DNA from: Halorientalis sp. IM1011
Lineage (GTDB): Archaea > Halobacteriota > Halobacteria > Halobacteriales > Haloarculaceae
Assembly (NCBI RefSeq): GCF_001989615.1
Contig: NZ_CP019067.1
Location: forward strand, 2,542,001-2,606,000
Length of the DNA stretch: 64,000 nt
Reading direction: 5' to 3'
Shown: positions 49,886-58,482 of the stretch, in pieces
Layout: each line of letters opens with the position of its first letter
Position numbering within the stretch: position 1 is the first letter of the stretch
Translations under genes and position numbers: made by a program
The notes under the pieces: model-generated
The model's database searches: none
Told to the model about the DNA's origin: nothing
What the model saw: the letters and a program-made list of their open reading frames with translations, nothing else

Positions 49886-50037
49886 TGGGCCTCACTGGCC
49901 GCCGAACGCGCTAAAAGTCCGCGATTGTCGCCGACCGGCAGGCCGGATCGTGCGTCGGCGGTCGACACCGCCCTACCCTCCCGGACGCAGGAGCGGACGA
50001 ATCGCCGTTTCCTATCACCGATTGTGACAGAAAATAA

Positions 50038-50045
50038 ACTTATAT
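50038..50045 (+). promoter_or_regulatory. TATA box of the 169-residue hypothetical gene
   Basis: ACTTATAT centred 26 bases before the ATG at 50068, giving a leaderless mRNA. Confidence 0.55.
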
Positions 50046-50067
50046 CGCGTCGCGTCCGAGTGAGCGT

Positions 50068-50577
50068 ATGGCCGAGACCGTCACCGAGTACGAACATCTC
50101 GCCGCGAAGAAACGCCAGCGCCGGGGCAACGCCGAACTGGCGACGGTGACCGACGTGGCCGTCGGCCGCGAGCGCGTGGTCCTGACTGCCACATTCGAGT
50201 GGGCTCCCGATCCCGTACGCCTCTCCTACGACCTCGACGCCGACCGGGACGTGCTGAAACTCGAACGGCTGACCGAGACGGCTGGCTTCGACTTCGAGCA
50301 GGTCGCCTTCCTCGAAGGTGAGTCGATCGAGTTGACCTACACCGGCGACGAGTGGGTCCCGAGCGCCCACCGGGCGCAGATCGAGGGCGCGGGCTCGGCC
50401 TCCGAGACCTTCCGGACCGAGTTGCGCCTGCTGACCCGCGAACTCGCCCGCGCACCCAACCTCCCGCGCCGAGGGATCGAGGCGATGCGGACCGCGTCGA
50501 CCCGCCAGCTCGTCGTCGGCGTGATCCTCGTCAAGAAGTTGCTGATCGCCGGCCTGCTGGTCTGGCTCCTCGTCTGA
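50068..50577 (+). CDS. hypothetical protein with C-terminal membrane anchor
   Basis: 169 residues. A soluble alpha/beta-like domain (ELATVTDVAVGRERVVLTATFEW...VRLSYDLDADRDVLKLERLTE) is followed by a single C-terminal membrane span (VVGVILVKKLLIAGLLVWLLV). The basic N-terminus (AAKKRQRRGN) could touch nucleic acid or membrane. Tail-anchored topology is clear; no family recognised. It is convergent with ychF, with stops five bases apart. Confidence 0.68.
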   Translation: MAETVTEYEHLAAKKRQRRGNAELATVTDVAVGRERVVLTATFEWAPDPVRLSYDLDADRDVLKLERLTETAGFDFEQVAFLEGESIELTYTGDEWVPSAHRAQIEGAGSASETFRTELRLLTRELARAPNLPRRGIEAMRTASTRQLVVGVILVKKLLIAGLLVWLLV

Positions 50578-50582
50578 GTCCG

Positions 50583-51770
50583 CTAGTTCGTCGTGACGAC
50601 CTCCAGCACGTCACGGTGATCGAGTTCCGTGTCGGCCCCGACCTGCCGGCCCGAGCGGGCGTCGATCCCGTGGAGGAATCCGTCGCCGATATCGGAGTGG
50701 AGGAAGTAGGCGAACTCCTCGGCGGTCGCGCGCTCGGGCAGGACGAAACAGTCCTGCAGGAACTCGCCGTTATCGCGGGGACTGCCGTCGCCCGGGAAGA
50801 TCGCCTTCGCGCCGAACTCCTCGAACAGCGCCGTCTCCAGCGCTGTCTGGACGCCGGTCCCCTCGAACTCCTCGACGAATCCACGGATCTGTTCGAGACC
50901 GGCGGCCTGCTCGTCGCTCACGTCGCCGACGAGCTCGAAGTCGGCCGCCCCGGGGCGGTACTCGACCGCGCCGCCCTCGTCGGCGGTCTTCAGCGCCTTC
51001 TCGGCGTGGGCCGACACCGGAACCACCGTCAGGTGGTCGTAGTCGGGATCGGTCGTGATTTCCTCGTAGTTGTCCTGCGCGGCGGGCGTGTCCATCTTGT
51101 TCGCCGCGATCACCATCGGCTTGGTCCGCTTGCGGATCTCGCGAGCCAGTTCCTCTCTGTCTTCCTCGTCCCACGCGTCGGGATCGAGTTCCAGATCCAG
51201 CGAGAGGATCACCTGCTTGATCTCGTCCTCGTTCGTTCGGAAGGCGCTCATCTGCTCGGCCAGTTCGACCTCGATGTCCCCGTCCTCGCCGTGATAGCCC
51301 GAGCGGTAGCGCTCGATGCCCTTCTCAAGGACGTCGAGATACCACATGTCGAGTTCGTTCTCGAGGAAGTCGATGTCCTCTCGCGGGTCGTGATCCTCCG
51401 TCGGTTCGCCCTCGATGTCCGTCTCGCCCGAGAAGTCCACGACGTGGACCAGCACGTCCGCCTCGTTCAGATCTGTGAGGAACTGGTTACCCAGCCCGCG
51501 CCCTTCGTGGGCCCCCGGGACGAGGCCAGCCACGTCGACCAGTTTGACGGGGACGTAGCGAGTCCCTTCCCGGCAGTAACCGTGGTTGGGCGTACACTCG
51601 TGGCCGAACTCAGGGGCCGCACACTCCACCCGGACGTAGGCCTCCCCCACGCTCGGGTCGATGGTCGTGAACGGGTAGGCCCCCTCGGGCACGTCGTTCA
51701 TCGTCGCCGCGTTGAAAAACGTCGACTTCCCCACGGAGGGCTTGCCGACGAGACCGATCCGATAACTCAT
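50583..51770 (-). CDS. ychF: YchF-family GTPase
   Basis: 395 residues, Obg/YchF type NTPase linked to ribosomes. G1 is [13 protein letters not shown] (residues 9-21), G2/G3 region TTIDPSVG and [22 protein letters not shown], and G4 NKMD at about residue 231. The C-terminal TGS domain starts around 310 ([26 protein letters not shown]). YchF proteins usually carry an altered G4 and prefer ATP; here the canonical NKMD indicates GTP. TATA-like CCATTTAGCG at 51792-51802. Confidence 0.93.
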   Translation of the reverse strand: MSYRIGLVGKPSVGKSTFFNAATMNDVPEGAYPFTTIDPSVGEAYVRVECAAPEFGHECTPNHGYCREGTRYVPVKLVDVAGLVPGAHEGRGLGNQFLTDLNEADVLVHVVDFSGETDIEGEPTEDHDPREDIDFLENELDMWYLDVLEKGIERYRSGYHGEDGDIEVELAEQMSAFRTNEDEIKQVILSLDLELDPDAWDEEDREELAREIRKRTKPMVIAANKMDTPAAQDNYEEITTDPDYDHLTVVPVSAHAEKALKTADEGGAVEYRPGAADFELVGDVSDEQAAGLEQIRGFVEEFEGTGVQTALETALFEEFGAKAIFPGDGSPRDNGEFLQDCFVLPERATAEEFAYFLHSDIGDGFLHGIDARSGRQVGADTELDHRDVLEVVTTN

Positions 51771-51791
51771 TACCTCCCGTACTATCGAGCC

Positions 51792-51802
51792 GCGCTAAAT
51801 GG
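51792..51802 (-). promoter_or_regulatory. TATA-like box of ychF
   Basis: CCATTTAGCGC on the minus strand, centred 28 bases before the ATG. GGGAGGTA directly abuts the ATG but is too close to act as a normal Shine-Dalgarno. Confidence 0.45.
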
Positions 51803-51880
51803 TTTTGAATTTGATAGGTTGTGCGTGAGAATCACTCGCAGTCGTCGAATCGGAACTCACGGCGGAACCTGGACCGGCAA

Positions 51881-52165
51881 CTACGACTCGACCGAGGCCC
51901 CGACCGCGTCGGCGATCGCCTGGAGGTCGGCCTTCCGGAACGTGGAGTCGTCCGCCGTCTCCGACGACTCCGCGATGCCGACCTCTGCCCGGATCCGTCG
52001 GCGCATCCGCGTGGTCGACGGCCGCTCCGTCTCGTCGACATCGACGTCGAGCGCCTCACAGATGGCCTGTAACTCCTCCTTCGTGAACGACGCGTCGACC
52101 TCCCGTTCGAAGCGACCTGTCGTCACTCGAATCGCGTTCTGAATCTCGTGGACGGTCGGACTCAT
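51881..52165 (-). CDS. small protein with duplicated helix motif
   Basis: 94 residues, acidic, soluble. Two copies of a helix motif stand at residues about 26-46 and 72-92: SFTKEELQAICEALDVDVDE and TFRKADLQAIADAVGASVES, both with the LQAI core followed by an A[LV] pair. Between them are basic residues (TTRMRRRIRAEVGIAE). This may be a duplicated SAP-like or helical DNA-binding motif. The ATG at 52165 (MSPTVHE) is preferred. Function unknown. Confidence 0.65.
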   Translation of the reverse strand: MSPTVHEIQNAIRVTTGRFEREVDASFTKEELQAICEALDVDVDETERPSTTRMRRRIRAEVGIAESSETADDSTFRKADLQAIADAVGASVES

Positions 52166-52262
52166 GTGTGTCTCCTCTCCTGGCGCGTCCCTCAAGCTTC
52201 CTACTCGGTCGCACTGAAACGGTGAGACGTTCCGGAGTGGACCCAGTGTGGGGGAGTCGATC

Positions 52263-52667
52263 CTACGCGGTCGAGGGGTCCTCGACGTCCGAGAGGTAGG
52301 CCGTGAGGTCCGTCGTCGAGAGCATTCCGATGACGCCTTCCTCGTCGTCGACGACGGGGAGGTGCTGGATATCGAACGTGATCATCTTGTCCGCGGCGTC
52401 GCGGATGGAGTCCTGTGCGTCGACGGTGACGACCTGATCGCTCATGTACGTCTCGACGGTCGTGTTCGCCTTCGGCTGGCTCTTGGCGACGATGCGGACG
52501 AAGTCTGTACTCGTGAGAATACCCTTCAACTGATTGTGAGTGTCGACGACGACGAGCGAGCCGATCTGCTTTTCCAGCAGGATGTCGGCAGCCTCCTCGA
52601 CCAGCGTGTCCGGCGAAACGGTAACCGTACCCGACGACATCAGGCGCGCGACGAAAATATCGTCCAT
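52263..52667 (-). CDS. CBS-domain-pair protein
   Basis: 134 residues, two CBS motifs with no partner domain. First: RLMSSGTVTVSPDTLVEEAADILLEKQIGSLVVVD; second: DQVVTVDAQDSIRDAADKMITFDIQHLPVVD. Single CBS pairs bind AMP, ATP or S-adenosyl derivatives and regulate partners. The final GVIGMLSTTDLTAYL is a normal end. A leader of AAGGGT precedes the ATG. Target protein unknown. Confidence 0.92.
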   Translation of the reverse strand: MDDIFVARLMSSGTVTVSPDTLVEEAADILLEKQIGSLVVVDTHNQLKGILTSTDFVRIVAKSQPKANTTVETYMSDQVVTVDAQDSIRDAADKMITFDIQHLPVVDDEEGVIGMLSTTDLTAYLSDVEDPSTA

Positions 52668-52804
52668 ACCCTTACCCTGGGCGGTCAGCCTGTAATGTCT
52701 ATTGGTACCCCGACGACCGAACGTCGAGTTCTCGCGACGTTGCGGTACTCGCTACGAACGCCCCCGAGATGATTCGTTTCAGTTCTTCGACCCACTGATC
52801 AGGC

Positions 52805-53572
52805 TCACAGCCCCGTCGGATGATCGACGAACGTCGTCTCGAGGCCCCACGATTCGGCCAGTTCCGCCAGATTCCGGACCCCGACGGTCTCGGTGCCGTA
52901 GTGCCCGCCCAGGACGACGGTGATCCCGGCCTCACGAGCCTCGTGGTACACCTGCTGTTTGCCTTCGCCCGTGACGAGGGCATCGGCACCCGCGTCGACG
53001 GCCTCGTCCAGCCAGTCGACGCCGCTGCCGGTGACGATCGCTATCTCTTCGATCTCGTCAGGTCCGAAGTCGAGCACCTGCACGCCCTGCCCGCCGTGAT
53101 CGAGTTCCGCGGTCAGCAGGTCCCGCAGTTCCTCGGCGGTGAACGACTCGACCGCAGTTCCGCGCTGGCCGACGTACTCCGGTCCCATCTCGCCGAACGG
53201 TTCCCGCTCGTCGAGGTCGAGCAGGTCGGCCACCCCGGCGGCGTTGCCCAGTTCCTGGTGGCCGTCTAGCGGCAGGTGCGAGACGTACAGCGGCAGGTCG
53301 TGTTCGTAGTGTGGTTCGAGTCTGTCGTAGAACCGGCCAGTGACGCGCTCGACGCTGCCGAAGACGTAGCCGTGGTGGGTCACGAGCATATCCGCGCCCG
53401 CCTCGACGGCGGCCTCGGCGGTCGCCGCCGCGGCGTCGACCGCGAACGCGACGTGGTCGATCTCCCCTTCGACCGACCCGACCTGAAGTCCGTTGGGGCT
53501 GGCGTCGAGGTCGGCGTACGCGTCGGTCCGCAACTCCTCGTCCAGTCGCGCGCAGAAGTCGCTGCAGTCCAT
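52805..53572 (-). CDS. Nif3-like dinuclear metal protein
   Basis: 255 residues, NIF3/DUF34 family, which forms hexameric rings with two metals. Metal ligands: THHGYVF (His-His), YVSHLPLDGH (His, Asp) and GGHYGTETVGV (His, Glu). Proposed GTP cyclohydrolase I type 2 activity is disputed, and the family is also linked to metal insertion or stress. ATG at 53572. Same direction as the genes on both sides. Confidence 0.92.
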   Translation of the reverse strand: MDCSDFCARLDEELRTDAYADLDASPNGLQVGSVEGEIDHVAFAVDAAAATAEAAVEAGADMLVTHHGYVFGSVERVTGRFYDRLEPHYEHDLPLYVSHLPLDGHQELGNAAGVADLLDLDEREPFGEMGPEYVGQRGTAVESFTAEELRDLLTAELDHGGQGVQVLDFGPDEIEEIAIVTGSGVDWLDEAVDAGADALVTGEGKQQVYHEAREAGITVVLGGHYGTETVGVRNLAELAESWGLETTFVDHPTGL

Positions 53573-53625
53573 ACCCGCCCTTCGCGGCCCCGGGTGGTAG
53601 TGGTTACGTCACGGTCGTCGCCCGC

Positions 53626-54393
53626 TCACTCCTCGGAGCGGACGAGTTTCCCCTTCTGCTCGCCGACGTAGCCCTCGCTGACCAGCGCGTCGAGCACGTC
53701 TTCACAGTCCTGCTGGGGGATGGCGTAGGCGTTCGACGCCACGACCTCGATCTCCTCGCGCTCGACCGGGAACTCGCGGTTCTGGAGCAGCTTGATGACC
53801 TTCTGGGCCGCCGGCGTCGAGAGGAGCGACGGCTGATCTGTTCCCTCCGACCCGTCGCTCTCGTCCCTGTCCGTTTCCTCGGCCGTCTCCGCGTCTGTTG
53901 CCATCTCCGCCTCGTCGTCAGGACTGGTTTCGGCTTCGCCCGATTCGGATTCGACGGTCTCCGATCCCTCGGACGCGTCGGGTTCGCCTTCATCCGCGAC
54001 TGTTCCGGGTTCGCTCCCGTTCGGCACTGCGTCTTCCGCCTCGCCCTCCCGCTCGTCCTCGCCATCTGCTACTGCAGTCGCCTCACCTGTGGGTTCGACG
54101 GCGTAGGCGGGGCCCTCGTCATCGTCGCTCCCCAGGTCGGCCGTCGGGTCCTCGTGGTCGGCCGAAAGCGGCGACGGCTCGGGGCCGGCGGCGAGGGGTG
54201 TGGCGGTCCGTTCGGCACCGTCGGCGGCCGACAGCGCCACGTCGAGCACTTTCGAGAGCTTCCGGCGACAGACCGGGCAGAGGTCGACCGTCGGCCGCTC
54301 GTCGGTCCCGGCGTCCTCCGGAACCACCGGATAGGGGTCGATCTGTGCGTCGAGCGCTGTGCCGCAGAAGTAACAGGACGCGAACTCTGACAT
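53626..54393 (-). CDS. zinc-ribbon / acidic linker / winged-helix protein
   Basis: 255 residues. N-terminal Cys4 (SCYFCGTAL and LCPVCRRK), a long very acidic Glu/Asp/Ser linker (about residues 75-180), and a C-terminal winged-helix-like domain (AAQKVIKLLQNREFPVEREEIEVVASNAYAIPQQDCEDVLDALVSEGYVG). Domain order suggests a transcription or chromatin adaptor. A TATA-like CTTTTAGACGG (54415-54425) is 28 bases before the ATG. It resembles in style the protein at 19065, but sequence similarity is limited to the acidic bias. Confidence 0.7.
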   Translation of the reverse strand: MSEFASCYFCGTALDAQIDPYPVVPEDAGTDERPTVDLCPVCRRKLSKVLDVALSAADGAERTATPLAAGPEPSPLSADHEDPTADLGSDDDEGPAYAVEPTGEATAVADGEDEREGEAEDAVPNGSEPGTVADEGEPDASEGSETVESESGEAETSPDDEAEMATDAETAEETDRDESDGSEGTDQPSLLSTPAAQKVIKLLQNREFPVEREEIEVVASNAYAIPQQDCEDVLDALVSEGYVGEQKGKLVRSEE

Positions 54394-54450
54394 GCTCGGG
54401 ACCCACTCGCGCCACCGTCTAAAAGCTATCCGCCGGCCGATCGCTCCCCC

Positions 54451-55260
54451 TCACTCGCCGGCGGCGTGGGCGAACACGAACGCCCGCACCAACTTCGCCC
54501 CCAGCGTCGCCGCCTGCCCGTCGTCGCGGTCGTTGACCTCCACCACGTCGAACCCCTCGGCGTGGGGTGCGACCGCCCGCACCGCGTCGTGCATCTCTGT
54601 GGGGTCGAGTCCGAACGGTTCGAGCGTCCCGGTCCCGGGCGCGAAGCCCGGATCCGCTGCGTCGATGTCCACACTCAGGTAGGTCTCTCCATCCCGCACT
54701 GCGGCGGGCGGCTCCCAGTCGGAGACCTCGGCGGGCGGAACGACGGTCACGTCGGCATCAGCGGCGCGGTCCCACTCCGCTTCGCTGCCGGTGCGAGCCC
54801 CCAGCACGATCGCCTCGTCGGCCACCGACAGCGCGTGGTGGGTGACGGTCGCGTGACTCAGCGGGTTGTTCGCGTAGGACTCGCGCAGATCGAGGTGGGC
54901 GTCGAGACAGACGAAGACGTCCGGGTCGACGGCACGGACGCCCGCGACGGTGACGGTGTGTTCCCCGCCGATGGTCAGCGGGACAGCGCCCTCATCGCGC
55001 ACGTCCTCGAGTGTTCCGCGGAGGAAGTCGAGATACTCGCTCGTGTCGTCGGTCGGACCGATGTCGCCGTGGTCGTGGACGGCGAGGTCCGTGAACCGCT
55101 GGTCGGTGTGGTGATCGTAGTCGTCGAAGGATTCGGCGAAGTGGCGGACGCGGCGCGGGCCGAACCGGGTGCCGGGCTGGAACGTCGTCGAGGCGTCCAG
55201 CGGCGCGCCGACGACGACGTATGCGGCGTCGCTCCGGTGGGCCCGAGCGCCGGGAAACAT
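54451..55260 (-). CDS. speB: agmatinase (ureohydrolase) homologue linked to eIF5A modification
   Basis: Mn-dependent ureohydrolase of 269 residues. Metal ligands are all present: GGEHT (His), LDAHLDLR (Asp, His, Asp) and SVDIDAADPGFAPGTGT (Asp, Asp). SHATVTHHAL marks the substrate pocket. Its ATG overlaps the eIF5A stop (TAATG), so they form one unit. In Haloferax volcanii the corresponding enzyme was proposed to remove urea from the agmatine-modified lysine of eIF5A, giving deoxyhypusine. That is more likely than a role in free polyamine synthesis here. No signal. Confidence 0.93.
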   Translation of the reverse strand: MFPGARAHRSDAAYVVVGAPLDASTTFQPGTRFGPRRVRHFAESFDDYDHHTDQRFTDLAVHDHGDIGPTDDTSEYLDFLRGTLEDVRDEGAVPLTIGGEHTVTVAGVRAVDPDVFVCLDAHLDLRESYANNPLSHATVTHHALSVADEAIVLGARTGSEAEWDRAADADVTVVPPAEVSDWEPPAAVRDGETYLSVDIDAADPGFAPGTGTLEPFGLDPTEMHDAVRAVAPHAEGFDVVEVNDRDDGQAATLGAKLVRAFVFAHAAGE

Positions 55261-55643
55261 TAGCTACGGACGATCTTGCGCTGTTCTTCGTACTCCAGAT
55301 ACTCGATGTCGTCGTCGGGCGAGAGATCCACATCTCCGGGGACCTTCATCGTGATCGTGTCGTAGGTGTCGAGGTCCATGACCTGCGCCACGTCGTCGCT
55401 CTCGACGTTGACGACCTGACCCTGCTTGCGCTCGATTATCGGGACCCAGATCTTCGCGTCGACGGGCTGTGAGAGGCTACGCTTCTTGCCGTCGAAGACT
55501 CCTTCACCCTCGACGCGGGCCTTCGCGCTCCCGTGTTTGCCCGGCTTGGCCGTGCTGTAGGAGTTAATCTTGCAGGGCGTGTCGTCCATCATTACGTAAC
55601 TCCCCTCGTCGAGTTCGCGAACCTCGGTCTGCTGTCTTGCCAT
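55260..55643 (-). CDS. eif5A: translation factor eIF5A
   Basis: 127 residues. Stimulates peptide bond formation at poor substrates such as polyproline. Hypusine Lys36 in [16 protein letters not shown]. Two beta-barrel domains: KV-type N-terminal SH3 and an OB C-terminal half. ATG at 55643 lies 27 bases after the box TTTATAC (55667-55673). Its stop overlaps the agmatinase start. Deoxyhypusine synthase is encoded 5.4 kb to the left. Confidence 0.97.
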   Translation of the reverse strand: MARQQTEVRELDEGSYVMMDDTPCKINSYSTAKPGKHGSAKARVEGEGVFDGKKRSLSQPVDAKIWVPIIERKQGQVVNVESDDVAQVMDLDTYDTITMKVPGDVDLSPDDDIEYLEYEEQRKIVRS

Positions 55644-55666
55644 GTCCCGCGGTATTCAGTGTACGA

Positions 55667-55673
55667 GTATAAA
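55667..55673 (-). promoter_or_regulatory. TATA box of eif5A-speB
   Basis: TTTATAC on the minus strand, centred 27 bases before the eIF5A ATG; leaderless spacing. Confidence 0.6.
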
Positions 55674-55707
55674 CGGTTTGGAAGCGACCCGTCCCGTCCA
55701 GCGGCTC

Positions 55708-56085
55708 TCAGTGCAACACGACGCCCTCGAACGCACCGGATAGCACCGTCTCCCCCTCGACCGTACACTCGATGTCGGCCGCCACCTCGTCGCGCTCTTC
55801 ACCCGCCGCCACGTCGGTCAGTTCGACCCGGCAGTGCACTTCCTGCCCGGTGTATACCGGCCGCCGGAAGTCGAACTCCATGTGGCTCGCCAGCACCTCC
55901 AGGTCGCCGCCGATCTTCGTCGGCATCGTCGCGGTCAGGAGACCGTGAACCATCAATCGTCCGTCCTCGTCGTGTTCGAGGTGGCGCGGCTGGCGATCCT
56001 CCGAGAGGTCGGCGAACTCGCGAACGTCCGACTCCGTGAAGGTGCGCTCGTAGGTGACGACTTCGCCCTCGGCGATGGCTGGCAT
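55708..56085 (-). CDS. MaoC-like hot-dog protein
   Basis: 125 residues, single hot-dog domain. The family hydratase motif is seen as ADLSEDRQPRHLEHDEDGRLMVHGLL: the usual Asn/Asp and His positions are occupied (D..R..H..D and HG). Similar proteins act as (R)-specific enoyl-CoA hydratases or as acyl-CoA-binding units. No fatty acid gene is adjacent. The start VVTYERTFTESDVREFADL is typical of MaoC. Confidence 0.85.
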   Translation of the reverse strand: MPAIAEGEVVTYERTFTESDVREFADLSEDRQPRHLEHDEDGRLMVHGLLTATMPTKIGGDLEVLASHMEFDFRRPVYTGQEVHCRVELTDVAAGEERDEVAADIECTVEGETVLSGAFEGVVLH

Positions 56086-56126
56086 GTCCCCGAGAACTGG
56101 CCCGTAATCCGTAGCCCTTTCGCCGG

Positions 56127-57992
56127 TCAGGACTCGACGTCCTCACTGTCGCCGGCCGTCACGTCGATGTCGGTCCCGCCCTCGTCGCCGCTCCCGTCCT
56201 CTACTGCGACTGGGGTCGCGTCCGACCGGTCGGCATCCTCGTCCGCATCTCCGCTCCCCTCGTCTCCCTCCTCCCCGTCGGGGCCGAACCCGGCGCCGAG
56301 ACCGATCTCGCCGACCGCGGAGCCCTCGTCGCCGAGTCCCTCCTGGCGTTCGCGCATGCTCTGGCGGGTGAACTGGGGCTGGGCGCGGATGCCGCGCTTG
56401 CTCCGGAACGACCAGTACAGCAGGCCCGCCACGAGTACCGTCGCACCGCCGGCCACACCGGCGGCTTCGACGGTGCTGAACGCGTACAGGACCGCGGTCG
56501 AGACGATGCCGGCCGACAGGGCCATTCCGTAGACCAGTCGCCTGGCCAGCGTCGCCAGCAACCCGTCGGAGTCCTCGATGTCGGCGTTGACCCGCAGGTC
56601 GTCCCGGTCGATCCGGTCGAGCGTCCGCTCCAGTTTCGGCGGCGTCCGGATCGCCGACTGGGCCGCCTGCTGGACCTCGTCTGCCCGATCCGTCACGAAC
56701 TGCCGGACGCCCGCCTCGACGTAGCCCTGATCGCCCAGGTAGTCGGTCGCGACGGCGATGAAGTCGAAGTCGGGGTCGAGCGTGACACAGACGCCTTCGA
56801 CGACTGTCGCCACGCGCAGGACAAGCGCGAGGTTGGCGGGCAGGCGCAGCGGGAACTCGTAGATGGTGTCCTCGACCTGCTGGACGATCTGCTGGACGCG
56901 GTACTGCTCGATGTCCTCGCCGCGGGCGTCGGCGATGGCCAGTTCCATCACCTCGCCCATCACCTCGCGGTCGGCGTCCGGTTTCAGCGTCCCCATCTCG
57001 ATGAGCGTGTCGAGGATGGCGTCGGTGTCCTGCTCGGCGACGGCCATGTAGAAGTCGACGATCTTCTCCTGGATGAACGCGTCCACGTACCCCGACATAC
57101 CGAAGTCGTAGAACACGAGCGTCCCGTCGTCCTGCACCGCGAGATTCCCCGGATGGGGGTCGGCGTGGAACACGCCGTCCTCGACGATCATCTGGAGGTA
57201 GACCCGCTGGAGCGTCTCGGCGACCGCCGTCCGGTCGACGCCGAGGTCGTCCAGTTCCCGGATGTTCGAGATCTTGGTCCCCTCGACGTACTCCATCGTG
57301 AGGACCCGTCCCGTCGAGCGGGACCGGTCCACGTCCGGGATGCGGACTCGCCGATCGTCGGCGAAGTTCTCGCTGATCTCTTCGAGCATCCGGCGTTCCC
57401 GGCCGTAGTCCATCTCCTGGCGGATCGTCTTGGCGAACTCGTCGGCCAGCGTCTCCAGCGAGAACGACCGCGTCTCGTCGACGAACCGCATGATGATCGG
57501 CAGCGACCACCGGATCACCCGCAGGTCGGCCTCCACGAGGTCCTCGACGCCCGGCCGGCGCACCTTCACCGCGACGGGGCCGTTCTCGGTCTCGGCGTAG
57601 TACACCTGCCCGAGACTCGCGCCGCTGATCGACTCGGTGTCGAAGTTCTCGAAGTTCTCCTCGACCGGCCCCAGTTCGCCTTCGAGGACCTGCTTGGCCT
57701 CGGCCCACGGAGCCGGGGGGACCTCGTCCTGCAGTTTGGTGAACTCGTCGATGTACTCGGGGGGCAGGACGTCCGGCCGGGTCGAGAGCAGTTGGCCGAG
57801 TTTGATGAAGGTCGGGCCCAGCGTCAACAGCGAGTCGAGCAGGGCCGCAGCTCGCTCCCGGCGCTGTTCGGCCGAGACCTGCCGGGAACTGCCGAAGAGC
57901 AGGAACCGGTTACGGTCGCGGGCGTAGGCGAGCAACAGCGGCAGGAACTGGCGTGCGACGGTGACGAACCGTCGGTACGCGCGGAGGTTCAC
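56127..57992 (-). CDS. ABC1/AarF/UbiB-family atypical kinase
   Basis: 621 residues from a GTG start. KxGQ motif GPTFIKLGQLLSTRPDVLPPEYI (about residue 60), the Ala/Ser-rich nucleotide loop SGASLGQVYYAE, VAVKVRRPG, catalytic HADPHPGNL and metal motif DFGMSG. The C-terminus has two membrane spans (about 500-545) and a long very acidic tail (from 575). UbiB-like proteins are ATPases tied to quinone lipid biology; in haloarchaea, menaquinone handling is plausible. The acidic tail after the spans is an unusual extension. Stops close to Hsp20 upstream (18 bases). Confidence 0.9.
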   Translation of the reverse strand: MNLRAYRRFVTVARQFLPLLLAYARDRNRFLLFGSSRQVSAEQRRERAAALLDSLLTLGPTFIKLGQLLSTRPDVLPPEYIDEFTKLQDEVPPAPWAEAKQVLEGELGPVEENFENFDTESISGASLGQVYYAETENGPVAVKVRRPGVEDLVEADLRVIRWSLPIIMRFVDETRSFSLETLADEFAKTIRQEMDYGRERRMLEEISENFADDRRVRIPDVDRSRSTGRVLTMEYVEGTKISNIRELDDLGVDRTAVAETLQRVYLQMIVEDGVFHADPHPGNLAVQDDGTLVFYDFGMSGYVDAFIQEKIVDFYMAVAEQDTDAILDTLIEMGTLKPDADREVMGEVMELAIADARGEDIEQYRVQQIVQQVEDTIYEFPLRLPANLALVLRVATVVEGVCVTLDPDFDFIAVATDYLGDQGYVEAGVRQFVTDRADEVQQAAQSAIRTPPKLERTLDRIDRDDLRVNADIEDSDGLLATLARRLVYGMALSAGIVSTAVLYAFSTVEAAGVAGGATVLVAGLLYWSFRSKRGIRAQPQFTRQSMRERQEGLGDEGSAVGEIGLGAGFGPDGEEGDEGSGDADEDADRSDATPVAVEDGSGDEGGTDIDVTAGDSEDVES

Positions 57993-58010
57993 CGGACGGC
58001 CACCCCGACC

Positions 58011-58373
58011 TCAGGCCTCGGCGTCCTCGATGGGGATGGACGTTTCCGGCTGGGCTCCGGCCTTGGGCAGGCGGAGTTCGAGGACGCCCCGGTCGACGGT
58101 GCCCTCGGCGTCGGCACCCGTCGCGTCGGGCGGCAGGGGGAGTTCGGCGTCCAGAAAGAGCGCGCGCTCCTCCTCGACGTACCGGAACTCCGTCGGGAGA
58201 TCCTTCTCGCGCCGCGCCTCGATCTCCAGGCGGCCGGCCGTCACCTGCACGTCGACGGTCTCGGCCGTCGCTCCCGGCAGGTCGATCACCAGGAGGTAGG
58301 CGTCCTCTGACTCCAGCAGGTCCGCGAACACCGTCTCGGGGAGGTCCCGCAACGCATCGCGCAGCGCTGACAT
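58011..58373 (-). CDS. small heat-shock protein Hsp20
   Basis: 120 residues, alpha-crystallin domain: DAYLLVIDLPGATAETVDVQVTAGRLEIEARREKD, and a final hydrophobic VLELRLPKAG. The C-terminal I-x-I motif is SIPIED, needed for oligomer formation. Holds unfolded proteins without ATP. The ATG at 58373. It lies 18 bases before the ABC1 kinase gene on the same strand, so possibly one transcript. Confidence 0.9.
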   Translation of the reverse strand: MSALRDALRDLPETVFADLLESEDAYLLVIDLPGATAETVDVQVTAGRLEIEARREKDLPTEFRYVEEERALFLDAELPLPPDATGADAEGTVDRGVLELRLPKAGAQPETSIPIEDAEA

Positions 58374-58450
58374 GCGCAGTTCTAAGGACGCATGGGCGAA
58401 AAAGCCCGCGGTCCCGTGCCGTGTCCACGTTACACACCTGTTCGCCCGAC

Positions 58451-58460
58451 GCTTTTTGCC
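58451..58460 (+). promoter_or_regulatory. TATA-like box of the moeA pair
   Basis: GCTTTTTGCC centred 28 bases before the first moeA ATG. Confidence 0.5.
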
Positions 58461-58482
58461 CGCCCCGGTCTAACTCCCGGCC

